In this document: positions 31,221 to 43,132 of the stretch, in pieces | Layout of the letters: each line of letters opens with the position of its first letter | Position numbering within the stretch: position 1 is the first letter of the stretch | Origin: Leguminivora glycinivorella | Lineage: Eukaryota; Arthropoda; Insecta; Lepidoptera; Tortricidae | Length of the DNA stretch: 64,000 nt | Reading direction: 5' to 3' | Assembly: GCF_023078275.1 (NCBI RefSeq) | Contig: NC_062971.1 | Location: forward strand, 8,494,001 to 8,558,000 | The notes under the pieces: generated by a model | The model's input: only the letters and a program-made list of their open reading frames with translations | Database searches by the model: none | Told to the model about the DNA's origin: nothing | Made by a program: the position numbers and the translations under genes

Positions 31221-34200
31221 GTCAAACTTATAACACCCCTTCGTTTTTGCGTCGGGGGTTAAAGCCACCTTGCATGACTTTACAACTTTATTTGGGCCAT
31301 TTTATTCAAAGTTGTCCACCCCGAAAAAAGTTGATATGAAAATGAAACCGATAGAAATTTATTAAAAGCTATTTTTATAGATTCTTTAATAAATAAATTT
31401 ATATAAAATATAGAAGGTTCACTTGACTTTTAAGTAATTAATGAAAAAAATATGTTTTTGTTGAGTTGAGGGGAAGCGAGTGTTCCGTTCCGCAACCAAA
31501 TTTAATCGCAGATAATGTAAATATAAAAGGTTTGGGAATTTTACAATATTTTTATTATTCATTCTAAAATAACAAATGAAGAAATTACACTTTCATTTTC
31601 ACATAAATGCGGACTACTATTTTTTAAACCCATATATATATCCGTTCCGTTACTTTCAGTACAAAATAGAGGAGAATTTTTAAGATTACTATACTGTTTC
31701 ACAAGTTTATAGGATGCCATCACTTGTAATAAATAGTTTAAACGTTACTATTTCAATATAAAATAACGGAAACGTAGTTTAATAATAAATTGTATTTAAT
31801 TTTTGCAAATAAAACTATTTGAAACATGGGACAGTAACGGATCTGACTGTATGGGTAACGGATGAAAGCTAAGGTCTCGTCTACACTTGAACGTGGGTAC
31901 CTAAGACCTCCAAAGCATATCGCGAGTAATGACTAAAACAACCGGAGTGTGTAATCCGTGATTGATTACCATATTTTAGATGAGTTAGTTTTAATCCCAT
32001 ACGTTTTTCTTTTATTTCCCGCAATCAAATGAAACTAAAACATCACATTAAAACCACGTGAATACCGCTTTATACTTCCATTCCGATACGTTTTTCTTTC
32101 CGCCTATACGAAACCAACGATCTAGTATCGGATCGGAAGTAACGGAACGCTACCTCCGGCGATATTTTACTTAATTATTTATTAAATAATCACAAATCTT
32201 GTTTTTAATTGGCTTATTTGGTTTCAATATTAGTACTTTGTTTTAGGAATCGATGTTAAAAGGTTGCATATTACGTATTTACCCGCAAATTTGGTTTCGG
32301 GAGGTGGATTGAGAAAATGTTACCCCTGAGTACGAGCTACTTTGATGCGTGTTTGGCGGCAACTGGCAAATGCAAGATGACGGTATTGAGTAGTTTTAAA
32401 TTAATTTTGCCAAGCTGAATAAAATGCTACCAAATGTTAGGAACTTTCTTTTAATTTTAACAGTCATTCTGCGGTTTCGGAATGGAAAATTCCACAATTG
32501 CCAGATTCCGTCTCGGCAAATTATACTTAATTTTAAATAGTACGTTTATTTATTAACATGAAATATTTTATAACATAATAGCGTATAACTCAATCTTTTC
32601 AAATTATACCGTCATCAATATTTAGTACAATTAGTTATAGAATAAAATCCATAACAAAAACGATATTTGACGTGGGACAGCAAAAAATTGCCCATTTTTT
32701 ATCACATTATAATTTTTAACAAATACATAATTATAATAAAAATTTAAATGAATATTGTAAATTACTGTCAACTAAATTTGGGTTCGAATAAAAAATAGTC
32801 TTCATTAGTTTAGACTCTTTAAATACGCTAAATATTATATCAAAAGTATGGGACAAGCCAAAAACGGGGTGGACAACTTTGAAAAAAATGGCCCATTTAT
32901 GCGGGTGACAAAAATCGGAACTAATTGTACTGTACTAATTACGCGATTCTGGCGACACCGCCAACCCGTAAAGATAAATTTGTAATTTGTCGTCCTAACT
33001 CAGCGGTTAGTGCTATAGTTCGTATCTACCTACATACACTTCGCTCATTATCACTGCTGCGGTGTTGAGTTTCTGAATTCTTTGTCCCATCTTTGGTTCA
33101 GTGATGTCAAAAATAAGAAGAAAAGCATTATCTCTCCAAGAAAAAATAACCATATTAAAAGTTTACGATTAAAAATCACAATTTTTTCACGTTTAATACG
33201 ATTTCCCGTATAATACGCTTTTTTGGCTGGGTCCCCTCAGAATCGTTTTAAGCGGGTTCTACTGTAATATCTTTTATAGCTTAATAGACAAATTTTGGTT
33301 GTGCAATAAAAATCCTTGGCAGATTGAAACATCCTTTGCCTGAAGTATTGTACGGATTGTATTCATTTTTAAAACTAAATCCATTATTCCCTTGGGAATA
33401 AAATAGTACATATGCTTCAGTACACGTATACGTAATGATACCTTTAAACAGCAAATGTGATGAAAAATACTTAGCATACAGACGCCGCGGACGACGTCCA
33501 GCCGGACGTCACCGTCGTCGGTTCAGCACGGCCAGCGCCTTAGGTATCATATCATAATACCTGGGTATCAAGTAAAAATCTGGTATGGTTCCAATTCCAA
33601 CTAGTAAATAAAATGATTGTGAGTCAATGAGGAACTTTCTAGGATTGCTTGTTTTTCATTTATGTTATGAAATATTTAGTTGAAAATATTTATTCATGTG
33701 TAGTATATCAAATACCATCCATTCATGTTTTTAATTGTTTAAACAGCTTTTAGTATATTTCTTATATGGCATTGTGTTCACAAATTTAATAAAATATGTG
33801 ATAACATAGCAAAATTCTTTTTACTTCTTTCCAATGCTGAAAATGTAGAATTGTGTACATAGCTTGGAAAACTTTGAACTGGAATTCATAAATAATTTTG
33901 CTAAATCACGATGAAACATTTACGATAATGTAATGCCAGAGTACTAACACAGATTGATGACTTAGCTGAATAGGTACATTCAGCTAAGTCAAGCTTCAAT
34001 TTAGACTTAGCTTTTTAAAGGTCACAAGAGTACAAAATACAAAAACTTAGTATAATTATCAACTCCAATAAAAGCATCGAAGAATCGTCATTTCCGATTA
34101 GTTCTAACTTTTATTTGCCGTCGAATGGATGGTATGTGGACTTATGGACTATGTGGACACTAAATATTTGTCAGTTTTTATCTCACCCATCGGGAGATGA

Positions 34201-37200
34201 TTGATTTTTGATTTTCCCGATTAGGCGTCGATTTAATAAAGGGCTAAAACCTGTAAGCGTCTCAATTTATCAGAACGGTTAGATAACATGTCGAACGGTG
34301 TCTATGCGAGCGCGTAGATGTCGCGGTCGTACGGCTCACGTACATAGTGCGCGACCTAATAACCGTGAGACCCGGTCCGGCTCGGTCGGCAGAGACCCCG
34401 TCCGCCGAGCTGACGGTCCCGGGTTCGAATCCCGGGAAGGGCATCTATTCGTGTGATGCCGACGAACACAGATATCCGTTCCCGAGTCGTGGACGTATTC
34501 TACGTATGCGTATCGTCGCCTAGCAGCCCAATAGTGAGTAATGATTTCTCCGACAGTGGGTATGGTGAAGCAGCCGACGTCGGAGCAGTCGGAGTTCACG
34601 ATGTCGTCCGAGGACTTCCCCGCGCTGCCCGGCACGTCGGCGGGCGGCGCGGCGGCGGGCGCGCTGGGCGCGGGCGCGGCGCTGCACGACCACAACCACG
34701 CGCCCGACAAGCCGCGCAAGGGCATACAGACCGAGCCCGAAGGTACCGCACACCGCACACCCCACACACCACACCACACTCCACACGCATACTTCCGCTA
34801 TGTCATACTATAACACCCGGGGCCCATTTCTCAAAACTGAAAGTTACAATATACGCGCGGAAGTCTCTTTCCGACTTGTCATATTAGACATTGACTACCA
34901 CTTGTAAATTATAACTTGTGGCTTCGAGAAAAACTGGTAACTTTTAACATACGTACGCGGCGGACGTATGGATGTGTGCGCGTCGTGTTCGTACGCAACA
35001 CGCGTAAGCGAATGAGAATGAACGAGAATGAATCTTTCATTTGATCAGAATCTTACACGTGTTGCGCAGATACGTACACGGCGCGCATACATATACATAT
35101 AACCTCGTGGCGTACGTTTGTTAGAAGTGTTATGGTCATGTACTGTGGTTGTGTGCACCTCGTTTTAATAGTACAATGTACAGTCGCCATCAAATATATC
35201 ACAGTTGACAAAACTCACAAATATCGAAACACGCCTCTGTTGTATAGTCCGTGTTCCAATATTTGTGAGAGCTTTGGCAGCCCTGATGGCGACTGTACTG
35301 TAGTATACTAGATTACAATACAAATGCGCCGAAAAGGAAAGTTGAAACGAATGGCTAAAAATTAAAACACGATCGAGATGCCGACACGAGCTGCTATTAC
35401 AAATTTGCACTTGTATTGTCCAATGTTTTACAGTAGATATGGCCCTTAATATTTGGACATAGTCAAGTAAAATCCTACTTAGTGCACTAGTGCAGAAAAG
35501 TACCGCCATTTGTACTGTAAAATATTATGAAAGTTAGTATGTAGATATAAATTATTTTTGTTTTTTTTTCCAAAAAAAATCTAAGAGCGGAATTTTCAAG
35601 CGTAAAATTTATAGATATACGTGTTCTCCTCGTCTAGCCATTCAATAGATTATTAAAATCATGTAGTTAATCTTGGTTTTACCAAAAATAACTCATGTAA
35701 TGCTTTACTCCAATATGTAGGGTAGGGTAGCAATCAATCATGTTCCAATTTTCTTTACAGCTTGTTAAGCCTAAATTATTATCTTAAAATTTCGTCCATT
35801 AACCATTTGGTCGAAATTTTAAACCCATAGACGAATGAATTATATGCTGCAGTACATTTTATTAAACAGTGTAAATTGTGTATGATAATAATTATATTAA
35901 TTCATACTTATTAAGTTATTATTGTTAATTTTGTAGAAAAAATATTTCGTAGGCGCTCCCTATGGACAGTAGATAATGTTTTTCTATTTATTAATTTGTT
36001 TGATTTAATTTGTCTTATAAAATAATGCATTCTAAATTACATTTTCAGTTCGTAGTAGTATGCATGTTAGATGACCTTGTAGATAGAATCAATGTGCAAA
36101 TAAATCGTATTTTTACATGAAGTTTTTTTTCTTCCCAAGTTGTCAATCAAGGAGCGCATACGGAATTCTATGGTGTGTATGATCGAATACGTTGGCTGTG
36201 GCCAGCCCCCGTAGTCGAATGGCATTTCTGCGACGCTAAACGCCACCGAAACGCCGCAGAAAGGTAGTCTGGCTCTGTCGCGCTAATACGCAAGAGAGAT
36301 TGAGATAGATAGCTACGAAAGAGATATTATCGTGAGCGTTTCGTGAGCGTTTGTGCATTCGGCTACGCACACTGAAGTATACAGAAGTAGCTTTATCATG
36401 CTTTTTCTAAAAAAATTCACATATAAGATTTCTTGCAAATAATAAGTACCTACATAAAAGGACTAAAGAACAAATTTCGCACTAATAAATGGCCATACTA
36501 GAATTTGAACCCCAGGGCCGGATGGCCTTCATGGGCAGGGTCACTATCTACTAGGACAGTTTAGAGATGGCATATACAACTGTGTGTAAGAGTAAAACGT
36601 AACATGATAAAGATACTTTGATATGTCTGCCACATAAATCCAATAAACCCACGTCGTCCATTTAACCATTTTATGAAACATGAATAAATTGTAGGTAAAG
36701 TGACGAACATACCGGAGACGATGATCCCGAACCAGTTCGGTATCGTGGGGCTGCTGACGTTCATCCGCGCCGCCGAGTCCGACCCCAGCCTCGTGTCGCT
36801 GGCGCTGGGGCAGGACCTCACGGCGCTCGGCCTCAACCTCAACTCGCCCGACAACCTCTATCTCACCTTCGCCGGTCCCTGGGCGGACACTCCCTGCAGG
36901 TACACTCCGCTCTAGTACATCCGCCCGCCGAGTCCGACCCCAGCCTCGTGTCGCTGGCGCTGGGGCAGGACCTCACGGCGCTCGGCCTCAACCTCAACTC
37001 GCCCGACAACCTCTATCTCACCTTCGCCGGTCCCTGGGCGGACACTCCCTGCAGGTACACTCCGCTCTAGTACATCCGCCCGCCGAGTCCGACCCCAGCC
37101 TCGTGTCGCTGGCGCTGGGGCAGGACCTCACGGCGCTCGGCCTCAACCTCAACTCGCCCGACAACCTCTATCTCACCTTCGCCGGTCCCTGGGCGGACAC

Positions 37201-39222
37201 TCCCTGCAGGTACACTCCGCTCTAGTACATCCGCCCGCCGAGTCCGACCCCAGCCTCGTGTCGCTGGCGCTGGGGCAGGACCTCACGGCGCTCGGCCTCA
37301 ACCTCAACTCGCCCGACAACCTCTATCTCACCTTCGCCGGTCCCTGGGCGGACACTCCCTGCAGGTACACTCCGCTCTAGTACATCCGCCCGCCTAGTAC
37401 ATTTTTAAGACCCCCCATCCCGCCTACGATTATGCCAATCAATCCTGAAATTGTAATTGACATGTAATTTATTTATTACCAATAAAATGAATATGATACA
37501 GCGTGCGGTGGCTCCCCACACGCTGTAACGCCGTATATGCGCAGTAAAATTCAATGGCATCTTTTGAAATTCTCCCGCAACCTCAAGTTTGTGCTGAGAT
37601 TACAGCGTTTCGTTTGAAAAATATATATTAAATAAATAAATAATTTTGATACTTTCTTTGCAGACCACAAGACATGGACTACCACGTACCCCCCGAGTAT
37701 CTGATAAACGGCTCCATCAGAGAAAAGCTGGCGCCGCTACGACTGAGTCGATATAAGGAAGACCTATTATTTTATTTGTTCTACTGTTTTGTCGGGGACG
37801 TCCTGCAGATAGCAGCCGCCGCCGAATTGTAAGCGTTTTGTTTCTGACACAATATCCATACTAATATTATAAATGGGAAAGTGTGTGTGTCTGTTTGTTT
37901 GTCCGTCTTTCACGGCAACACGGAGCGACGAATTGACGTGATTTTTTAAGTGGAGATAGTTGAAGGGATGGAAAGTGACATAGGCTATTTTTTGTCTCTT
38001 TCTAACGCGAGCGAAGCCGCGGGTAAAAGCTAGTTTACTATATAACCTTTTTGACGGTATTTCCACAATTGATTTAAGCAGCAATGCTTAGAAGTACTGC
38101 TTAGGCACATTGTCAAAGTAATGGTCAATGTTTCCAGTACGGTTTATATTTGATAACTTATAGCCAAGACAGGATTCGTTGCAAAACTTTTCCAAGTAAA
38201 ATCTTGAACTTGGCAGTGGCAGCCACTTAGATCTCAATTCTTTTGTAGGCGAAGTGTATAACGAAGCATGATTCCAGTATTGCACTTCTCTCTCATTTGA
38301 CATTTATGTTTTTGATACTGTGTTCCCAAGTAACAAAAAATGTCTAGTATCATATAGATATACTTTGGCTGTCTCACATTGAAATGATTGCAGTTGATCG
38401 TATCTGTTAGTCGCTGAACACCCTCAGATATGTTAGGAACCGCATAAACTATTCTTTCGTGTTGCAGATACAACCGCGAGTGGCGGTACCACATGGAGGA
38501 GAAGGTGTGGATCTCGCAGGCGCCCGGCATGCCCATGGTGGAGAAAACGCCCACCTACGAGCGCGGCACCTACTATTTCTTTGACGCGCACAATTGGCGC
38601 AAGGTAAAACCATATTTATACATATGTTGTGACAGCGGCCGGCAAAACTTTGTTGCTTACCATAAAGAACGAGATTTGCTTGTATCGTTGTAAGAATAAG
38701 ATGTCAAACCGTTTTTATGGCAACCCGGCCGCGGACACATTACCGTTTTATTCCGATTCATAAATGATATACACACGCAGTGCACAACAATGATACACAC
38801 GAGCAATGCCGGCTCGAGCGTTCCGTCAGGACCTGTTTTTTACACCTAACGATGAAAACTATTTCTTACCATTTTGCTTTTGGGGGAGGGGGGCTCTACC
38901 CTAGATCCGCCCTGCGAGATCTGATAAAGATGTAGTTTGGAGATGGAGAAGGGGGTGCCGATAAATTTAGGCATATTTAAACTGCCTAGGGGCCCAAGGT
39001 ATCGGAATCCGGGCCTATTTAGGAAGTAAAATTAAACAAAAAATATGGAGGGTTACTACAACAATAAATTATTGTTGATGAAATGAGGTGTCTAACATTT
39101 AGATGATAAACAGTATCGTGTATAACTACAGCATGGTTTGTCCCCAGGTGGCGAAAGAGTTCCACCTAGACTACAGCAAGCTGGAGGGCCGACCGCAGCT
39201 GCCGCCGCACGTGCTCACGTAG
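28273..39222 (+). CDS. CNOT2: CCR4-NOT transcription complex subunit 2 (Not2/Rga)
   Basis: Seven coding exons join in phase to 406 residues: 28273-28542, 29457-29640, 34557-34742, 36695-36899, 37664-37828, 38468-38603 and 39148-39222. CNOT2 with CNOT1 and CNOT3 forms the NOT module of the CCR4-NOT complex, which shortens mRNA poly(A) tails and represses translation. The start MANLNFQQAPRS, LFGQRAFADRR, the VKQPTSEQSEFTMSSEDFPA segment and NQFGIVGLLTFIRAAESDP match the insect Rga proteins. The C-terminal NOT2/3/5 domain (about residues 215-400) has YHVPPEYLI, EDLLFYLFY-like and YNREWRYHMEEKVWI segments. It is shorter than the fly protein because the Gly/Ser-rich linkers are compact. An ATG-proximal acceptor implies a non-coding 5' exon. 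Exons 1-3 are very GC-rich. Introns hold many repeats, and exon 4 is partly reduplicated downstream. Confidence 0.95.
28723..28870. repeat. CNOT2: 148-bp hairpin in CNOT2 intron 1
   Basis: AAGCCGATAGTCCACTATCA at the left is matched by the inverted TGATAGTGTACTTTCGGCTT at the right, with continued pairing through CATATGTTTATCATA and ATATGATCATAGG. It is probably a small MITE. Confidence 0.65.
30041..30302. repeat. GC-rich palindromic MITE
   Basis: The arms of about 110 bases, from GCGTCGCGTGTCTCGGGGCG on the left to CGCCCCGAGACACGCGACGC on the right, fold into one long hairpin with the loop rich in GGCGCG. The sequence also encodes mirrored open frames, an artefact of the palindrome. Confidence 0.8.
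31016..31262 (+). repeat. AACCCCCGAC-type repeat with GACA array
   Basis: It is the reverse complement of the arrangement at 6366-6512: AAAAACCCCCGACCGCGAC at one end, CCGTTCGGGAGCTACGATGC, a GACA microsatellite, and GCGTCGGGGGTTAAA at the other. The two ends are inverted copies (ACCCCCGAC and GTCGGGGGT). Confidence 0.7.
31290..32898. repeat. Nested element with 30-bp inverted ends
   Basis: TTTGGGCCATTTTATTCAAA and GTTGTCCACCCCG at the left are matched by CGGGGTGGACAAC and TTTGAAAAAAATGGCCCA at the right. The interior is AT-rich with repeated CCGTTACT/AGTAACGG motifs and encodes nothing visible. It lies inside the pogo-like element. Confidence 0.55.
34330..34540 (+). repeat. tRNA-headed SINE (family B), copy 2
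   Basis: It carries the B-box GGTCCCGGGTTCGAATCCCG and body AACACAGATATCCGTTCCCG, ending near TATCGTCGCCTAGCAGCCCA. It is GC-richer than copy 1. Its 3' end is only about 16 bases from the acceptor of CNOT2 exon 3 (34556). Confidence 0.8.
35181..35295. repeat. Small MITE with CAGTCGCCATCA ends
   Basis: CAGTCGCCATCA at the left and TGATGGCGACTG at the right are exact complements and are flanked by TA, with further pairing of ATATTTGTGAG-like inner parts. Non-coding, in CNOT2 intron 3. Confidence 0.75.
36210..36368. repeat. MITE with GTAGTCGAATGGCA ends, copy 1
   Basis: The left end CCCGTAGTCGAATGGCA pairs with the right end TGCATTCGGCTACG. The middle, with CTGGCTCTGTCGCGCTAATACG, is shared with a second copy at 51231-51376. 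Confidence 0.7.
36771..37394 (+). repeat. CNOT2: Four tandem 155-bp units including part of CNOT2 exon 4
   Basis: The motif GAGTCCGACCCCAGCC starts at 36775, 36930, 37085 and 37240, an exact 155-base period. Unit 1 is the 3' part of coding exon 4 plus its donor. Units 2 to 4 lie in the following intron, and each repeats the exon sequence and donor (TGCAG, GTACAC). They look identical to each other. The period is not a multiple of three, so reading on through the copies hits a stop. Confidence 0.95.
37856..38034 (+). repeat. Helitron-like short element
   Basis: It begins TCCATACTAATATTATAAAT and ends GCGGGTAAAAGCTAGT. These termini are typical of a very abundant lepidopteran element usually assigned to Helitrons (TC start, CTAGT end). 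A fragment of the same sequence is at 16418-16490. Confidence 0.7.
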
Positions 39223-40841
39223 CGGCCCCGCGCCCTCTCTCACACACCTATTGTAGTTTTGTTATATAAAAGTACAAGTTTATACACGCCTTTCATTTTA
39301 CCTTACGTTGGTGTACCTGTCTACAACAGTTTACACACATAGTAGTAGAGTTAGTCGCCATCAACAGGGATAGCTAATGCTTGGCACGACATACGTAACA
39401 CGTCTTTTTCTAATTGTTGTAAGGACGGGTAGTCAATCTCGTGCCAATCATGCGCTACAAGCTAACATTTCATTGATATTAGTGCAAGCGTGACTGAATG
39501 CATTAAGGTCCAGTTTATTTAAGCATTGTTTTGGCTAAAGCAGGTAGTAGAAGTCCAAAATCTGATATATAGTTAGATGGTAGAGGTTTGGGCTAGCATT
39601 CCAGGTGTCATGGGTTCAAGTCCCACCCATAACAGTTTATCTGCTTTACAACGTGGAGGAACCCAAACTACTGTTTTACCTAAATTATATTGGGATCAGA
39701 ATTACCAATCAAAATGAACAGAGGTCTGCTTAAACATACATTTAATTTCAATATTACATCTCAATTAAAACCATTGGTTTACAAAAATACAGCAAATAAT
39801 ACATAATTTTATGGAGTAAAAAAACAAAGATTGGATTTGCAGAATGGACAGAGGAACGGAACACTCATGTCATGGAAGTTTGTTTTACTTATTCAAATGT
39901 GCAGATGTAGGGTAAATCTTGTACCACCGTATTTTATCAAAAAAGTACATGTGAAATGCCACTATAGTGCGGGGCGGAAACGGCTAATTAGTATGAGAGT
40001 ACAGTCCCTGCTGGCAGAAAGCATGAAACTTGGCATGTATGCATTGTTTGCATTGTTTCAAACCTAAGCCGCATGGCCTGTTAATCCGTAATTGCTTGGT
40101 TTCCACGGGACAGGCTTCGCCTAGTGTGGGACCATAGAACTAATTGTCTGTAAATCTTTATGTTAAATAAATATTTCATTTCATTTTCATATAGCTTATA
40201 GATTTATAAGAAAATATGGAAGTAGAAACACGCCGAGGTGTCAATGTTTCCCCTCTTTCCCCCCACTTTTGTATCCCTGATTTCAGTTTTTTAATATTTC
40301 CATGAAAACCGTGAAAGCTATCATCACGATGTCTAGGAGAAGTATATTCTTCATAAAATTCTCTACAATATTGTCTATGGAAGTATAAAGCTAGAACTTA
40401 TAATTTTCAAACTACGCTCATTTTCCCCTAACAATATTTCTCTTTGATGACCTGAACGATAAGTAAGACTAGCGACTTTGATCTTTTACCTGTGGCGATG
40501 TTGCTTCACAAAATTGTTCCTTGGGTCAAACTGATCCGATTTAGCTCAATAGTCATGAAATCGCACGTCACAACCCCTCACAAAGACAAGGGGAAAGGGC
40601 CGGTTTCCTCGGTGAAAACTATGCATTACTTCTTTTTGCTCTTAGTGACTAGGGCAAACCGTATATCATTTTCGTGTAATATAAGGACGAGGTAATCATT
40701 TCTGAAAAAAATCGTTGCACCTTTTCATACAAAAATAACGATTTGCCACTGTTCTGAACGTAAATGCATGCTGTTCTTATAGAAACACAAAAATCACTAT
40801 ATCCCATGCCTTTAATATTTGAGGAGTTCCCTCGACTTTTC
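39223..40841. other. CNOT2 3' region and repeat-rich spacer
   Basis: It has no recognisable gene. At 39577-39650 a tRNA-like stretch with the B-box GGGTTCAAGTCCC is probably a SINE head, not a tRNA gene, because the cloverleaf is poor. At 40060-40195 GGTTTCCACGGGACAGGCTT followed by GCCTAGTGTGGGACC and AATAAATA resembles a truncated LINE 3' end. From about 40740 the sequence matches the repeat at 56230-56345. Confidence 0.55.
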
Positions 40842-42625
40842 GTGTGCTACTCTGCGGCGGCGCCACCATAATGAAATTCAACTAATTATATGTTAAAATG
40901 ATGTTCGTAAGACGTACAGTATGTACGTATAATTTTATGACTGTACCTATAGCGGGAAACGAAATAATGGGCTTTTATTGTGGCGCCGCTGCAGAGGATG
41001 CTCTGCAGCGGCGCCACTCAGTTCTCATAGATAGATATGACATCATCTACTTTTTTCTCATGGAAATTGATGTACCAATGCTGTTTATTATGTACGTATT
41101 GAAAAAATCACTATAACTTAGTAAATTTATGTACTTTCAGTAATTCCGCATTCCGCCTGAACGGTATGAGCTAGTATGTAAGGAGGTGTACCTACGGGTA
41201 AGCGAGAGGGAGATATGTTCCTTCCCGCTCGCTCCCGCGCTCGGCGCGTTTCGTTCTAGGTTTCAATAATTATTATTAAATTTATGCCCCTGTTGTACAC
41301 TTTGCTTTTTACTTCGATTGCGAGGAATTAATTATATTTTTCTCGGCAATTTACACCAAGAAATTGTCGTAAAGCGAAAGAACACAATAGGTACATAAGA
41401 TAACCAATTCCCGCCAACTTTTTTTTCAACATGTGATCAGAGTTTCAGACGCTTGGCTTTTTGCCAAGTCAAAAATTTTTTAAACGATAAGTAATCGAAT
41501 CCTATTTTATTTAATTTACTTAATTTAATGACAGAAAATACGGAATTCTAATAAATTATAGCAAAAATAAAATAACCTATCAAAGTTTTGTCACCTACAC
41601 AATTTTATTGCTCAATAAAATTGTGCAATATGTTTTAACTGTTTGTCTCTTGAGACCGATACCTTAGTCTTAGGCCGGCACGGCAACAGACAGTCTTAGG
41701 CTCCCCACAGACAGTCTTAAAAATTCATAATCTTAAAAAAAACTTGTATGCAATCTGACAGTCCAAACTGACACTGACAAGACACTGACAGATCTGTCAG
41801 TGTCAATTGCATACAATTTTTTTTTAAGATTATGAATTTTTAAGACTGTCTGTGGGAAGCCTATGACTTTATCAAATTATGAATTTTAAGGTTATTTTAT
41901 TTTTGCTATAATTTATTAGAATTCCGTATTTTCTGTCATTAAATTAAGTAAATTAAATAAAATAAGATTCGATTACTTATCGTTTAAAAAATTTTTGACT
42001 TGGCCAAAAACCAAGCGTCTGAAACTCTGATCACATGTTGAAAAAAAAGTTGGCGGGAATTGGTTAACTTATGTACCTATTATGTTCTTTCGCTTTACGA
42101 CAATTTCGTGGTGTAAATTGCCGAGAAAAATATAATTAATTCCTCGCAATCGAAGTAAAAAGCAAAGTGTACAACAGGGGCATAAATTTAATAATAATTA
42201 TTGAAACCTAGAACGAAACGCGCCGAGCGCGGGAGTGAGCGGGAAGGAACATATCTCCCTCTCGCTTACCCGTAGGTACACCTCCTTACATACTAGCTCA
42301 TACCGTTCAGGCGGAATGCGGAATTACTGAAAGTACATAAATTTACTAAGTTATAGTGATTTTTTCAATACGTACATAATAAACAGCATTGGTACATCAA
42401 TTTCCATGAGAAAAAAGTAGATGATGTCATATCTATCTATGAGAACTGAGTGGCGCCGCTGCAGAGCATCCTCTGCAGCGGCGCCACAATAAAAGCCCAT
42501 TATTTCGTTTCCCGCTATAGGTACAGTCATAAAATTATACGTACATACTGTACGTCTTACGAACATCATTTTAACATATAATTAGTTGAATTTCATTATG
42601 GTGGCGCCGCCGCAGAGTAGCACAC
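40842..42625. mobile_element. 1,784-bp near-perfect palindromic (foldback) element
   Basis: The two halves are near-identical complements from GTGTGCTACTCTGCGGCGGC at the left end to its complement at the right end. The 8-bp duplication GACTTTTC is present at 40834-40841 and 42626-42633. Both arms contain a perfect inner hairpin built from GTGGCGCCGCTGCAGAG and its complement (about 40980-41017 and its mirror). The apex (about 41699-41862) holds another palindrome with CACAGACAGTCTTAAAAATT. Mirrored 72-codon frames in each arm are products of the palindrome. No transposase is present. Confidence 0.9.
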
Positions 42626-42633
42626 GACTTTTC

Positions 42634-43132
42634 CAGGATTCCATCATCACAACTGGGTTATTGGCTAATCTGTCCTATGTTTTATTTGTTGATAATTGCC
42701 GCGATGTAACTGTAAATGCCATAACTTCCATACTTAATATTAATGAAATACATAAAAGTTCATTATTTTGCTATAAAATCGTTATTTTTGTACATGCCAA
42801 GTTTCATGCTTTCTGTGAGACCGGACTGTACATCTGGTTAAGAACTCGTACTACTAGTCAATATCAGTAGTTTTTTTGTACACTACTGAGACTGCCTGAA
42901 TTAGAATGCTAGTTTCGTAACTGTCCGTGAAAATATGAGGCAAAGGATTATGCACTGCTTCTGTATTCATCTTGTAAGACTTCTAGGCATTCCTGTCCAT
43001 CCTGAACGAACGATTTTAATATTTTTTGTCGTTATAGTAAGCATATAAAACTTGAAATTAATGCACCATGGACTAAATAAAAAATGCATAGTTATGTCTA
43101 CATTTAAAATACGTTTTGTGTGAATTTTAATC
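42634..43132. other. Spacer and Cdc37 3' region
   Basis: The first 200 bases continue the repeat interrupted by the foldback element. The rest is AT-rich and should include the Cdc37 3' UTR. No clear AATAAA was seen on the minus strand; an ATTAAA variant (TTTAAT near 43015) is possible. Confidence 0.45.

Larger units (their letters stand above)
30859..33264. mobile_element. Pogo/Tigger-like element without transposase
   Basis: Inverted ends CAGTAGAACCCGGTTAAAAC and GTTTTAAGCGGGTTCTACTG are flanked by TA on both sides (30857-30858, 33265-33266). Inside the left end CACGTTTAATACGATTTTCC is mirrored by CACGTTTAATACGATTTCCC in direct orientation near the right end. These termini resemble pogo-type elements. 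It contains two further nested repeats and no transposase frame. Confidence 0.75.
29890..33544. mobile_element. Large element bounded by GC-rich inverted ends
   Basis: Sequence from CCTTAGGCGCTGGTCGTCCT at 29890 recurs inverted at 33481-33544 over about 60 bases, including an internal GACGTCCAGCTGGACGTC-type palindrome. Between them lie the palindrome 30041-30302 and the pogo-like element 30859-33264. I cannot see a clean target duplication, so insertion as one unit is an inference. Confidence 0.5.

Noticed and set aside
34336..34813. Long frames on both strands around CNOT2 exon 3
   Set aside because: They are shadows of the GC-rich CNOT2 exon and the adjacent SINE; only the exon frame joins its neighbours in phase.
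39577..39650. tRNA-like sequence with a good B box
   Set aside because: The acceptor and anticodon stems do not pair well, so it is more likely a SINE head than a functional tRNA gene.
40898..42569. Two identical 72-codon frames, one on each strand
   Set aside because: They are mirror images produced by the palindrome and show no independent sign of coding.
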